A program made the position numbers and the translations under genes. The notes under the pieces were generated by a model. That model was given only the letters and a program-made list of their open reading frames with translations, did not search any database and was not told where the DNA came from. Of a DNA stretch of 12,803 nucleotides, positions 1 through 5,948 are shown one piece after another (within the stretch, counting starts at the first letter, position 1; each line of letters starts with the position of its first letter). The stretch is from assembly GCA_947481755.1 (NCBI GenBank), contig CANKHS010000027.1, positions 1-12,803 of the forward strand, written 5' to 3'. Source of the stretch: Actinomycetota bacterium. GTDB lineage: Bacteria > Actinomycetota > Thermoleophilia > Gaiellales > F1-60-MAGs149.

Positions 1-156
1 GACATCCTCCAGCCAGGCGAGCGCTGTGCCTCGACCTCGAACCGCAACTTCGAGGGACGCCAGGGCAAGGGCGGCCGTACACACCTGATGAGCCCCGAGA
101 TGGCAGCCGCTGCTGCGATCACTGGGCACCTGACCGACGTTCGAGAGTGGGAGTAG
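1..156 (+). CDS. leuC: 3-isopropylmalate dehydratase large subunit, C-terminal end only
   Basis: The first 51 codons visible, read in frame 1 to a TAG at 154-156, are the C-terminus of LeuC; the rest lies before the window. LeuC is the 4Fe-4S aconitase-like subunit that isomerises 2-isopropylmalate to 3-isopropylmalate in leucine synthesis, together with LeuD. The identifying stretch is CASTSNRNFEGRQGKGGRTH (residues 9-28 of the fragment), a signature of the family including the SNRNFEGR substrate-binding segment, followed by the usual SPEMAAAAAITG helix. The stop lies three bases before the leuD start, and the leuD ribosome binding site (GGGAG, 149-153) is inside the last leuC codons. The two subunits are therefore co-transcribed and probably translationally coupled. 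Identification is secure; only the fragment can be judged. Confidence 0.95.
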   Translation, partial: DILQPGERCASTSNRNFEGRQGKGGRTHLMSPEMAAAAAITGHLTDVREWE

Positions 157-159
157 ACG

Positions 160-750
160 ATGGAGCCGTTCATCCGCATTACGGGCACGACCGCACCGCT
201 TGACCGCGCCAACGTCGATACCGATCAGATCATGCCCAAGCAGTTTCTCAAGCGCATCGAGCGCACGGGCTTCGGCGAATTCTTGTTCTTCGACTGGCGC
301 AACGACGAAGACAACTTCGTCCTCGAGCGCCCCGAGTTTCGCGACGCACCGATCCTCGTTGCCGGCCCGAACTTCGGTTCTGGTTCGTCGCGCGAGCACG
401 CACCGTGGGGCCTGCAGGATTGGGGCTACCGCGTCGTCATCGCACCGAGCTTCGCCGACATCTTCCGCTCCAACTGCTCCAAGATCGGCCTCTTGACGGT
501 CGAGCTGCCAGAGGCTGAGGTGCGCGAGCTGCTCGACGCCGCACCGGCCGAGATCACCGTTGATCTCGAGGCGCAGACGATCGTGATGCCCGACGGCCGC
601 ACAATCGAGTTTCCCGTCGATCCGAAGACGCGCGAGAACCTGCTCAACGGCTGGGACGACATCGCCCTGACGCTGCTGCGCGAGGACAAGCTGGCCGAGT
701 ACGAGCGCGATCGTGAGCGCAACGGTCCGAGCACGCTCTCGTTGGGCTAA
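160..750 (+). CDS. leuD: 3-isopropylmalate dehydratase small subunit
   Basis: This 196-residue protein is LeuD, the swivel-domain subunit that pairs with LeuC in the cytoplasm to form isopropylmalate isomerase. Its length is normal for the family. Near the N-terminus is NVDTDQIMPKQFLK (residues 18-31), then the active-site loop GPNFGSGSSREHAPWGL (69-85), and then the segment around APSFADIFRSNCSKIGLL (95-112), all standard LeuD signatures. ATG at 160 is chosen because it begins three bases after the leuC stop and has GGGAG six bases upstream. The stop codon at 748-750 lies inside a short hairpin that faces the convergent monooxygenase gene. Nothing unusual is seen in the coding sequence. Confidence 0.97.
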   Translation: MEPFIRITGTTAPLDRANVDTDQIMPKQFLKRIERTGFGEFLFFDWRNDEDNFVLERPEFRDAPILVAGPNFGSGSSREHAPWGLQDWGYRVVIAPSFADIFRSNCSKIGLLTVELPEAEVRELLDAAPAEITVDLEAQTIVMPDGRTIEFPVDPKTRENLLNGWDDIALTLLREDKLAEYERDRERNGPSTLSLG

Positions 751-760
751 ACCAGCCCAG
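742..760. terminator. Possible hairpin between convergent leuD and monooxygenase genes
   Basis: TGGGCT (743-748) and AGCCCA (754-759) form a perfect 6-bp stem around a 5-base loop, with a further T-G wobble at 742/760. It includes the leuD stop and sits in the 24-bp gap before the stop of the convergent monooxygenase gene at 775. There is no T-run on either strand, so it is not a classical intrinsic terminator. Its position makes a bidirectional transcription-ending role plausible, but weakly supported. Confidence 0.3.
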
Positions 761-774
761 GTCGACTCGGAGAA

Positions 775-2031
775 TTAGGAGCGGTACGCCAGGTACATGC
801 GCTGGCCGGCAATGTGGTCGGCGACGTAGCCGGCGTCGCTCCAGACGCCCCAGATGAAGCTCGAGCCACGCCGCGAAAGCCACGGCAGACCGAGGAAGTA
901 GACACCCGGCTCGGTTGAGACGCCACGCTTGTGGTCGGGCTTGCCGGCCGCGTCGAAGGCGTCGACCTGCAGCCACTCGTAGTCGGTCCGAAACCCGGTC
1001 GCCCAGATAATCGTGGTGACGCCAGCCGCTGCAAGGTCGAGCTCGAGCACAGGCTCCGTGACACACGCGGGCAACGGGCCGAGCAGGCGCGCCTGCGGCT
1101 CCTCGGGCAGGTCGAGACCGTTGCGCTCGACGTACGCGTCGGCCTGGTCCAACAGGTCGAGGTAGTACGCGTCGCCATGGGCGATGCTGTCGGCGAGGTC
1201 GCTCGCAAAGTGCACGACGCCATCCGCATACGACTCAGCGCGGCCGTGCACCACCATTCCCTCGGCGACCAAGTCTCGGAAATCGATCGTGCGCCCGCCA
1301 TAGGCACCACTGAAGGCGATCGTGACATGCTCGGCACCAGCCGGTGGCGTCTGGAGGTCCCAGAGGCCGAGCACCCCGAGCCACCAGACAAAGTCGCGGT
1401 CGCGATAGCGACGTGGCGGGCGGGTATGCGGCCCGATCGCCATCTGCACCGAACGTCCCGAGCGCTGCAACTCATCGGCAATCTGCACACCCGATGCGCC
1501 GCCACCAACCACGAGCACGCCCCCCGCAGGTAGCTGCTCCGGATTCTTGTAATCGCTCGAGTGCATCTGCAGCACCGGCGCATCCGCTGGCACCAACGGT
1601 GGGATCACCGGCACTTGGAAGGGGCCCGTCGCAGCAATGACGTAGTCGGCATCAATCGCCCCGGCCGAGGTCTCGACCCGGAAGCCACGGCGGTCGCCGT
1701 GACGCTGCACGGACGTGACATCGACACCCGTACGAATCGGTGCTTCGATCTGCTTGGCGTAGTCGACGAAGTAGTCGGCAACGCGCTCCTTGCCCGGGAA
1801 GGCATCGGGGTCCACGCCCTCGAAAGCGAGACCCGGGAAGCGATCGTGCCACGCAGGACCGTTGGCCACGAGCGAGTCCCAGCGCCCCGAACGCCAGCGC
1901 TCGGCAATGCGATCGCGTTCGAGCACGATGTGTGGAATCCCGCGAGAGCCGAGATGCTCGCTGATCGCGATACCCGCATGGCCACCGCCGACCACCACCA
2001 CCTCGATCTCCTGGGGGAGGTCGGCCGCCAC
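775..2031 (-). CDS. FAD/NAD(P)-dependent flavin monooxygenase-type oxidoreductase
   Basis: This 418-residue protein has two dinucleotide-binding Rossmann folds, as in flavin-containing monooxygenases and their CzcO/TrkA-like relatives. The FAD fold begins with VVVVGGGHAG (residues 11-20, GxGxxG at 15-20), followed by the acidic end of strand two (VLERD, 36-40). The NAD(P) fold is VLVVGGGASG (172-181). HSSDYKN at 157-163 resembles the linker motif of the family, although the full FxGxxxHxxxY fingerprint is incomplete. The IIWATGF stretch near the C-terminus is the conserved second FAD contact. The start is GTG at 2031, three bases after the stop of the SnoaL-like gene, with no good Shine-Dalgarno, so coupling is likely. 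The substrate cannot be told from sequence; hydroxylation or oxidation of a small organic molecule is the reasonable expectation. Confidence 0.85.
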   Translation of the reverse strand: MAADLPQEIEVVVVGGGHAGIAISEHLGSRGIPHIVLERDRIAERWRSGRWDSLVANGPAWHDRFPGLAFEGVDPDAFPGKERVADYFVDYAKQIEAPIRTGVDVTSVQRHGDRRGFRVETSAGAIDADYVIAATGPFQVPVIPPLVPADAPVLQMHSSDYKNPEQLPAGGVLVVGGGASGVQIADELQRSGRSVQMAIGPHTRPPRRYRDRDFVWWLGVLGLWDLQTPPAGAEHVTIAFSGAYGGRTIDFRDLVAEGMVVHGRAESYADGVVHFASDLADSIAHGDAYYLDLLDQADAYVERNGLDLPEEPQARLLGPLPACVTEPVLELDLAAAGVTTIIWATGFRTDYEWLQVDAFDAAGKPDHKRGVSTEPGVYFLGLPWLSRRGSSFIWGVWSDAGYVADHIAGQRMYLAYRS

Positions 2032-2034
2032 GAC

Positions 2035-2394
2035 TCAGGCCAGCTTGGCCGTATCGAAATATTCGGTGAAGCGCACGATCATCCCGTCGCGCAACTCCAC
2101 GACCATCACGAGATCGAAGTCGCAGCGCACACCCGCGAGATCAGCAGAGAGGAACTGTCCCTCCGCGAGCGCAACGTCGCCAATCATCGCGAGATGCTTG
2201 ATCGGCACGCGTACCTCAGAGATCTCCGCAAAGGCGGCGGCACAGGCGGCACGAACGGCTTCGGGGCCAATAGGAAACCCGTCAAACAGCGGCCCCTCAT
2301 AGACGCCGTCGGGCGCGAAGCGGTCGGCGATCGCGTCGGGGTCGCCGTTCTCCCAGGCCGTTGCCAGCGCGCGCATTGTCTCCTCGGCGTTCAT
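2035..2394 (-). CDS. SnoaL/NTF2-like family small protein
   Basis: This 119-residue protein has the pattern of the SnoaL-like, nuclear-transport-factor-2 fold: an N-terminal helical part (EETMRALATAWENGDPDAIA), then DGVYEGPLFDG, and later beta strands ending FDLVMVVELRDGMIVRFTEY (residues about 92-111). Such proteins form a cone-shaped pocket; some are isomerases, cyclases or epoxide hydrolases, and many have no known activity. The ATG at 2394 is preceded by AAGGAG with a 6-base spacer, a clear ribosome site. Its stop is three bases before the GTG of the flavin monooxygenase, so the two are one translational unit. A plausible but unproven role is to act on, or bind, the product of that monooxygenase. 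Confidence 0.82.
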   Translation of the reverse strand: MNAEETMRALATAWENGDPDAIADRFAPDGVYEGPLFDGFPIGPEAVRAACAAAFAEISEVRVPIKHLAMIGDVALAEGQFLSADLAGVRCDFDLVMVVELRDGMIVRFTEYFDTAKLA

Positions 2395-2400
2395 CTCCGG

Positions 2401-2406
2401 CTCCTT
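2401..2406 (-). promoter_or_regulatory. Ribosome binding site for the SnoaL-like gene
   Basis: On the minus strand this reads AAGGAG, six bases before the ATG at 2394. It fixes that start, and is one of the few strong Shine-Dalgarno sequences in the window. Confidence 0.75.
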
Positions 2407-2442
2407 CCCGCAGGTCGATCGTCCCTGCCTAGAGCGTAGCGC

Positions 2443-3525
2443 CTAGACGTTGAAACGCACGTTGAGGACATCGCCGTCTTGGACGATGTAATCCTTGCCC
2501 TCAACGCGCAGCTGTCCGAGCTTCGTGGCCTCGGCACGCGAGCCCGCGTTGACGAGGTCTTGCCAGTTGATGACCTCGGCACGAATGAAGCCGCGGGCGA
2601 TATCGGTGTGGATCTTGCCGCCTGCTTCGACAGCATTCGAGCCCTGACGAATCGTCCAGGCCCAGACGTCCTTCGGACCAGCCGTGAAGAACGTGATCAG
2701 CTCGAGCATGCGGAAGGCCGCAGCAGCAACACGTGGCGCGCTCGGCTCTTCCTGTCCAATCTCGGCGAGAAACAACGAGCGCTCCTCGGGATCCTCGATC
2801 TCTGCGAGGTCCGACTCGAAGCGACCCGCAACCGCGACCACCTCGGCACTGCCCGCATAGGCCTGCAGCGCTGCGACCGCCTCGGGGTCACCCGACTCGG
2901 AGGTATTCGCGACGTACATCATTGGCTTCGCCGTCAAAAGATCGGTTTGCACCTCGAGCGGCAGCGCCTTGAACTTGGCGAAATCGCGCGCAGGCGAACC
3001 GGCATCGAGTACCACGGCGAGCTCGGACAAGAGGTCCGCCTCGGCCTTGGCCTCCTTCTGCCCCACCTTGACGGCTCGCTCGAGACGCTCCAGGCGCTTC
3101 GTCACCAGCGCGCCATCGGCAAACAACAACTCGAGATCGACACCCTCGGCATCCGCAGCCGGATCGAGACGACCATCGACATGGAAGACCGCTTCGTCCT
3201 CGAACGTGCGCACGACGTGGATCAACGCGTCTGCGGCACGCAATGCCTGAAGAAACTCGCCGCTGAGCCCGCCATCGCGACCAGCACCACGCTGCAAACC
3301 CGCCACGTCCACCAGCTGTACCGTCGGCGGCACCAGCCGCTGCGAATCCTCGACGGTGGCGAGCGGTGCCATGCGTGGATCTGGCACCTGAGCGACGCCC
3401 GTATTGACCGAAACCTCGGTCGCCGCGAACGGCTGGACGACGACGCCCGCACCCGTCAGCGCATTGAAGATGGTGGTCTTGCCGCAGTTCGGCAGACCGA
3501 TGATTCCGATTTCGAGGCTAGCCAC
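2443..3525 (-). CDS. ychF: YchF/OLA1-type P-loop NTPase (DUF933/TGS C-terminus)
   Basis: This 360-residue protein matches the usual length and order of YchF, a ribosome-associated NTPase of the Obg/HAS superfamily that tends to prefer ATP. The P-loop is GLPNCGKT (residues 10-17), G3 is DVAGLQRGA, and the position expected for NxxE reads ANTSE in place of the common NVDE. The last 80 residues are a classic TGS-like end, with FFTAGPKDVWAWTIRQG, HTDIARGFIRAEV and GKDYIVQDGDVLNVRFNV. I choose GTG at 3525 because protein similarity begins there with ASLEIGIIG; the frame stays open to 3819, but that extension is arginine-rich shadow of the PAP2 gene. A TATCGT box lies eight bases before the GTG and there is no Shine-Dalgarno. 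The P-loop NCGKT differs from the common NVGKS, pointing to a divergent YchF subgroup. Confidence 0.9.
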   Translation of the reverse strand: MASLEIGIIGLPNCGKTTIFNALTGAGVVVQPFAATEVSVNTGVAQVPDPRMAPLATVEDSQRLVPPTVQLVDVAGLQRGAGRDGGLSGEFLQALRAADALIHVVRTFEDEAVFHVDGRLDPAADAEGVDLELLFADGALVTKRLERLERAVKVGQKEAKAEADLLSELAVVLDAGSPARDFAKFKALPLEVQTDLLTAKPMMYVANTSESGDPEAVAALQAYAGSAEVVAVAGRFESDLAEIEDPEERSLFLAEIGQEEPSAPRVAAAAFRMLELITFFTAGPKDVWAWTIRQGSNAVEAGGKIHTDIARGFIRAEVINWQDLVNAGSRAEATKLGQLRVEGKDYIVQDGDVLNVRFNV

Positions 3526-3533
3526 AGGACGTG

Positions 3534-3539
3534 ACGATA
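3534..3539 (-). promoter_or_regulatory. Possible -10 box for ychF
   Basis: The minus strand reads TATCGT (fits TAnnnT) eight bases before the GTG of ychF. This would give a leader of only one or two bases. No convincing -35 is seen at 16-18 bases. The box also lies just after the PAP2 stop, so a separate ychF transcript is possible. Confidence 0.35.
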
Positions 3540-3553
3540 TCCGGGGTCGCTGC

Positions 3554-4036
3554 TTAGCGGCGCCGCCGCGCAGGCACGAAGAGCCGCGCGACCCGTCCCG
3601 TGACCGCGCCAAGTGCGTAGCCAGCCACCACATCGCTCGGGTGATGGACACCAAGATGGACTCGTGTGTACGCCATCGTGGCCGCCGCGAGCTTGAGTGG
3701 TAGGCGCGCAAACGGAACCGCATCGCCGAGCGCAACGGCAGCCGCCGCCGACATCGCCGCGTGGGACGACGGGAAGGACGACGAGGTCGGAGCCTCGATC
3801 GCCTGCGGTGCATCCTCAAGATTCGGGCGCTCGCGCTTGGCGATCAGCTTGACGCCATAGTTGACGCCGAGTGTCCCCCAGACCGCGACGGCAGTTGCGA
3901 CGGCTGGCCGTGGATCGCGTTTGACCACAGAGATCGCCACGCCGAGCGCAACCCAGCCCAATCCACTATTGCCGAGCAGCGAATAGCCGCTGACCACGCG
4001 ATCGACGTCGGGGCTGCGCAGACGTGCAGCGGCCAC
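3554..4036 (-). CDS. PAP2-superfamily membrane phosphatase (start uncertain)
   Basis: This is a type 2 phosphatidic acid phosphatase-like protein, expected to be a membrane enzyme that removes phosphate from lipid phosphates such as phosphatidate or undecaprenyl pyrophosphate. Numbering from GTG 4036 gives 160 residues. All three catalytic motifs are present: K63-x6-R70-P71 (KLIAKRERP), P89-S-S-H92, and R125-x5-H131-x3-D135, where the usual SR is TR. Hydrophobic segments lie between them, and the C-terminus is basic (PARRRR). The start is a problem. Family-like sequence (LLGRVTAADEALLVAA) continues upstream to about 4078, immediately after the DUF3107 stop, but contains no ATG, GTG or TTG. 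The next in-frame GTG is 4180, overlapping DUF3107 by about 100 bases. A GGGAGG at 4064-4069 suggests translation begins near 4060, at a non-standard codon. Confidence 0.85.
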   Translation of the reverse strand: MAAARLRSPDVDRVVSGYSLLGNSGLGWVALGVAISVVKRDPRPAVATAVAVWGTLGVNYGVKLIAKRERPNLEDAPQAIEAPTSSSFPSSHAAMSAAAAVALGDAVPFARLPLKLAAATMAYTRVHLGVHHPSDVVAGYALGAVTGRVARLFVPARRRR

Positions 4037-4079
4037 GAGCAGCGCTTCGTCCGCGGCAGTAACCCTCCCGAGGAGGTCG

Positions 4080-4295
4080 TTAGAAGCCGACGCGCGCCTC
4101 TTTCGAGAGGACCCGCATAAACGCGACCTGATTCGACCGGACGAACAGGTCGCCGGTCTCCGAGGCGAGTTCGAGCACACCCTCCTCGCCCTTCTCGACG
4201 GCCTTCAGCAGCTTCTTCCACGCGGCATCCGAAAGCGTCGCGGAGGTCGTACCACCACCAACAAAACCAATCTCTACCCGCACGTTCTCAGCCAT
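4080..4295 (-). CDS. DUF3107 family small protein (TB9.4-like)
   Basis: This 71-residue acidic protein fits DUF3107, a small family of unknown function found mainly in Actinomycetota (Rv3208A/TB9.4 is the mycobacterial example). It starts with MAENVRVEIGFV, like the short beta strand at the family's N-terminus. It has a middle helix (AAWKKLLKAVEKGEEG, 24-39), then LELASETGDLFVRSNQVAFM, and ends in ARVGF, a hallmark of the family. The ATG at 4295 has a perfect GGGAGG eight bases upstream and overlaps the stop of the epimerase gene by eight bases (4288-4295). The two are therefore translationally coupled. The open frame extends to 4403, but that part lies within the epimerase and lacks similarity. 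The biochemical role is unknown. The family assignment rests on my recollection of conserved ends, not on a search. Confidence 0.8.
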   Translation of the reverse strand: MAENVRVEIGFVGGGTTSATLSDAAWKKLLKAVEKGEEGVLELASETGDLFVRSNQVAFMRVLSKEARVGF

Positions 4296-4713
4296 GTTGA
4301 TTTCCTCCCGGTTGGACGATTTCGAGCAAGACGCCGCGCACGGCGTCGGGGTGAATAAAGGCGACCTGCAGACCGAAGAGACCCGCACGCGGCGCCTCAT
4401 CAATCATCTCAACTCCGGCGGCCAGCAACCGTGCACACTCAGCGTCGATGTCGGCAACCTCGTAGGCGACGTGATGCATACCCTCGCCGCGCTTCGCAAT
4501 GAAGCGCCCAACGGGAGTGTCGTCCGCGTAGGGCGCGACGAGTTCGATCATCGGACCCTCCGGTGTACGAAGTGCCAACGCGCGCGTGCCCAACGCTTCC
4601 GAGTCGTGGCCGTGATCGATGGTCGCGCCAATCAGCAAGGCGTACTGCTGCGCAGCCGCCTCGAGATCCGACACGGCAATGCCGAGGTGATGAATGCCAA
4701 TGGCGCCGTCCAC
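4288..4713 (-). CDS. mce: Methylmalonyl-CoA epimerase (VOC superfamily)
   Basis: This 141-residue protein matches methylmalonyl-CoA epimerase, which interconverts the 2S and 2R forms of methylmalonyl-CoA so that the B12-dependent mutase can make succinyl-CoA from propionate, odd-chain or branched substrates. It has two beta-alpha-beta-beta-beta modules. The likely metal ligands are H9 (in IHHLGIAV), E57 (in MIELVAP), H81 (in GEGMHHVAYEV) and E131 (in GVLLEIVQP). The run VGRFIAKRGEGMHHVAYEV (68-86) is very close to the family norm. The start is GTG at 4713, preceded eight bases upstream by TACGAT; no Shine-Dalgarno is apparent. It overlaps DUF3107 by eight bases. The mutase genes are not in the window, so the pathway must be completed elsewhere. 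A generic VOC dioxygenase is a less likely alternative. Confidence 0.88.
   Translation of the reverse strand: MDGAIGIHHLGIAVSDLEAAAQQYALLIGATIDHGHDSEALGTRALALRTPEGPMIELVAPYADDTPVGRFIAKRGEGMHHVAYEVADIDAECARLLAAGVEMIDEAPRAGLFGLQVAFIHPDAVRGVLLEIVQPGGNQHG
4304..4309 (-). promoter_or_regulatory. Ribosome binding site for the DUF3107 gene inside the epimerase gene
   Basis: The minus strand reads GGGAGG followed by an 8-base spacer and the ATG at 4295. It is embedded in the codons for the Pro-Gly-Gly near the epimerase C-terminus, and sets the DUF3107 start rather than the upstream in-frame candidates. Confidence 0.8.
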
Positions 4714-4721
4714 AAGGCGGC

Positions 4722-4727
4722 ATCGTA
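4722..4727 (-). promoter_or_regulatory. Possible -10 box for the epimerase gene
   Basis: The minus strand reads TACGAT eight bases before the GTG at 4713, which would give an almost leaderless message. No good -35 is visible at normal spacing. The box follows the hairpin at 4750-4786, consistent with a transcript break between the phosphoribosyltransferase and the epimerase. Confidence 0.38.
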
Positions 4728-4749
4728 TCGGAGGTCAACCGTCGCGGTC

Positions 4750-4786
4750 TCTCTAGGCAAGGCTGGCTTGCCGACGTGCCTAGAGA
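4750..4786. terminator. Hairpin after the nicotinate phosphoribosyltransferase gene
   Basis: TCTCTAGGCA (4750-4759) and TGCCTAGAGA (4777-4786) are perfect inverted repeats around a 17-base loop. The structure starts one base past the phosphoribosyltransferase stop on the minus strand. A second, mutually exclusive hairpin, GGCAAG (4756-4761) with CTTGCC (4767-4772), overlaps it. There is no T-run, so it is not a textbook terminator, but it fills most of the only sizeable gap in the minus-strand gene run. It may stop or attenuate transcription, or protect the 3' end of the message. Confidence 0.5.
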
Positions 4787-4787
4787 C

Positions 4788-5891
4788 TCACAGAACGCGT
4801 TCGAGGCGCGGGTTCGGCAGAGGATCGCGTCCACGTTTGCCGCCCGCCTTACCGTCAACCATCACGACGTCGGCAGTAAAGTCGCGCGCACCGCGAATCA
4901 GGGCCGAACCGACGCCGTACGAGTCGACCGGTACGCCGGCTGCCTCGAAGGCCCGGATCTTCTCGGCGTTAAAACCACCGGAGACGACGATCCGTACGTT
5001 CTCGTGCCCTGCCGCGTCGAGGGCGCTGCGCACATTCCAGACCAACTGTGGATTGACACCACGGGGATCGAAGCGGCCCATCATGTCCCACAGCGAGCGA
5101 TCAACCATCGTGCCCGACGTATCGAGACGCACGCCCCACAGGCGCTTGCCCAACGCGTCGGCGACCTTCAATGCCGTCCCCACGCTGTCGTTCTCGAAGT
5201 CGACCAGCACGACGAGGTTCTGCTCGGGGTCGGTGCAACGCGCGAAGGCCTCGGCCGCCGCGACCGTATCGCCACCGTAGGCCGCGATCAGACCATGCGG
5301 CACGGTGCCGAGACCACGATCGCCCCACCAGGCTGCCTGGGCATCCGTCGAGACACCAATTGCACCCGCCACGTGCGCGGCGTAGCCGTCGCCCGTCTGC
5401 ACGCGGTAATGGTCGTGACGTGCAGGGAAGTACATGATCGGCTTCGGCGAAGCGGCCTGAACCACTTCACGCACGTTGGTTGCGACGAGACTGCGGCGCG
5501 CGAGGCTGCCGAGATAGACCGTCTCGAGATGGCAGAAGTGGGCGTAGTCGCCCTCGATCGTCATGACGCTTTCCCACGGCTCGATCTCGTCGCCGTCGTA
5601 GAGCGCATGGACCTCGAGATGCTCCCAGCCAGGTTCCCACGTGCCGTCATCGCGCGTGAGTCCCGCGCACTCCCGCAACGTCGCGATCGCCTCGTCAACG
5701 CCACCAAGCACCGAGGAGTAGCGCTGGAAAACCTGCACCAAGACGCGCGGCCGGTGCTCGTCACGCTCCAGCACCTTCTGCGTGTAATTGAAGTACGCAT
5801 CCGAGTAATAGCCCGCACGGATCTTGTCCACGGGCAGGTCAAAGACCTCCGACGGGAGACGAGTCTTCGTGGTGCGGGGCAAGACGTTCAT
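4788..5891 (-). CDS. pncB: Nicotinate phosphoribosyltransferase
   Basis: This 367-residue protein belongs to the nicotinate phosphoribosyltransferase family, which joins nicotinate to PRPP with ATP to make nicotinate mononucleotide in NAD salvage. The N-terminal part has AGYYSDAYF (26-34), the usual opening substrate-binding segment. GTVPH (195-199) fits the GTxAH motif that carries the phosphorylated histidine, making H199 the likely phospho-acceptor. VVLVDFEND and LWGVRLDTSG (251-260), then VVSGGFNAEKI (302-312) and DSYGVGSALI (323-332), are the phosphate- and PRPP-binding strands and loops of the type II PRTase barrel. The length is shorter than the enterobacterial enzyme (400). ATG 5891 is chosen because similarity begins there; the frame is open to 6362, but that is hutD antisense. 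A hairpin follows the stop. Confidence 0.88.
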   Translation of the reverse strand: MNVLPRTTKTRLPSEVFDLPVDKIRAGYYSDAYFNYTQKVLERDEHRPRVLVQVFQRYSSVLGGVDEAIATLRECAGLTRDDGTWEPGWEHLEVHALYDGDEIEPWESVMTIEGDYAHFCHLETVYLGSLARRSLVATNVREVVQAASPKPIMYFPARHDHYRVQTGDGYAAHVAGAIGVSTDAQAAWWGDRGLGTVPHGLIAAYGGDTVAAAEAFARCTDPEQNLVVLVDFENDSVGTALKVADALGKRLWGVRLDTSGTMVDRSLWDMMGRFDPRGVNPQLVWNVRSALDAAGHENVRIVVSGGFNAEKIRAFEAAGVPVDSYGVGSALIRGARDFTADVVMVDGKAGGKRGRDPLPNPRLERVL

Positions 5892-5902
5892 CTGTGGCGA
5901 GG

Positions 5903-5908
5903 ATCGTA
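5903..5908 (-). promoter_or_regulatory. Possible -10 box for the nicotinate phosphoribosyltransferase gene
   Basis: The minus strand reads TACGAT eleven bases before the ATG at 5891, in the 57-bp divergent gap shared with hutD. This would put transcription start about four or five bases before the ATG. No -35 match is seen. Confidence 0.35.
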
Positions 5909-5936
5909 CAGGGAATCGCAGATCCGCCACGACCCG

Positions 5937-5942
5937 CATACT
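5937..5942 (+). promoter_or_regulatory. Possible -10 box for hutD (leaderless)
   Basis: CATACT lies exactly six bases before the GTG at 5949, which would place the first transcribed base at the start codon. Together with the lack of a Shine-Dalgarno, this suggests a leaderless hutD message. Confidence 0.35.
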
Positions 5943-5948
5943 GCCTGT

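Noticed and set aside
931..2302. Plus-strand open frames over the monooxygenase and SnoaL-like genes
   Set aside because: They are antisense to two conserved proteins and show no recognisable domain; long antisense frames are expected at this GC content.
3526..3819. An N-terminal extension of YchF
   Set aside because: It overlaps the PAP2 catalytic region in another frame, is arginine-rich, and YchF proteins start directly before the P-loop strand.
4563..5948. A plus-strand reading frame open far upstream of hutD
   Set aside because: It is the antisense shadow of the nicotinate phosphoribosyltransferase gene. Protein similarity to HutD begins only at 5949, and the upstream part has the arginine-rich composition of high-GC shadow frames.
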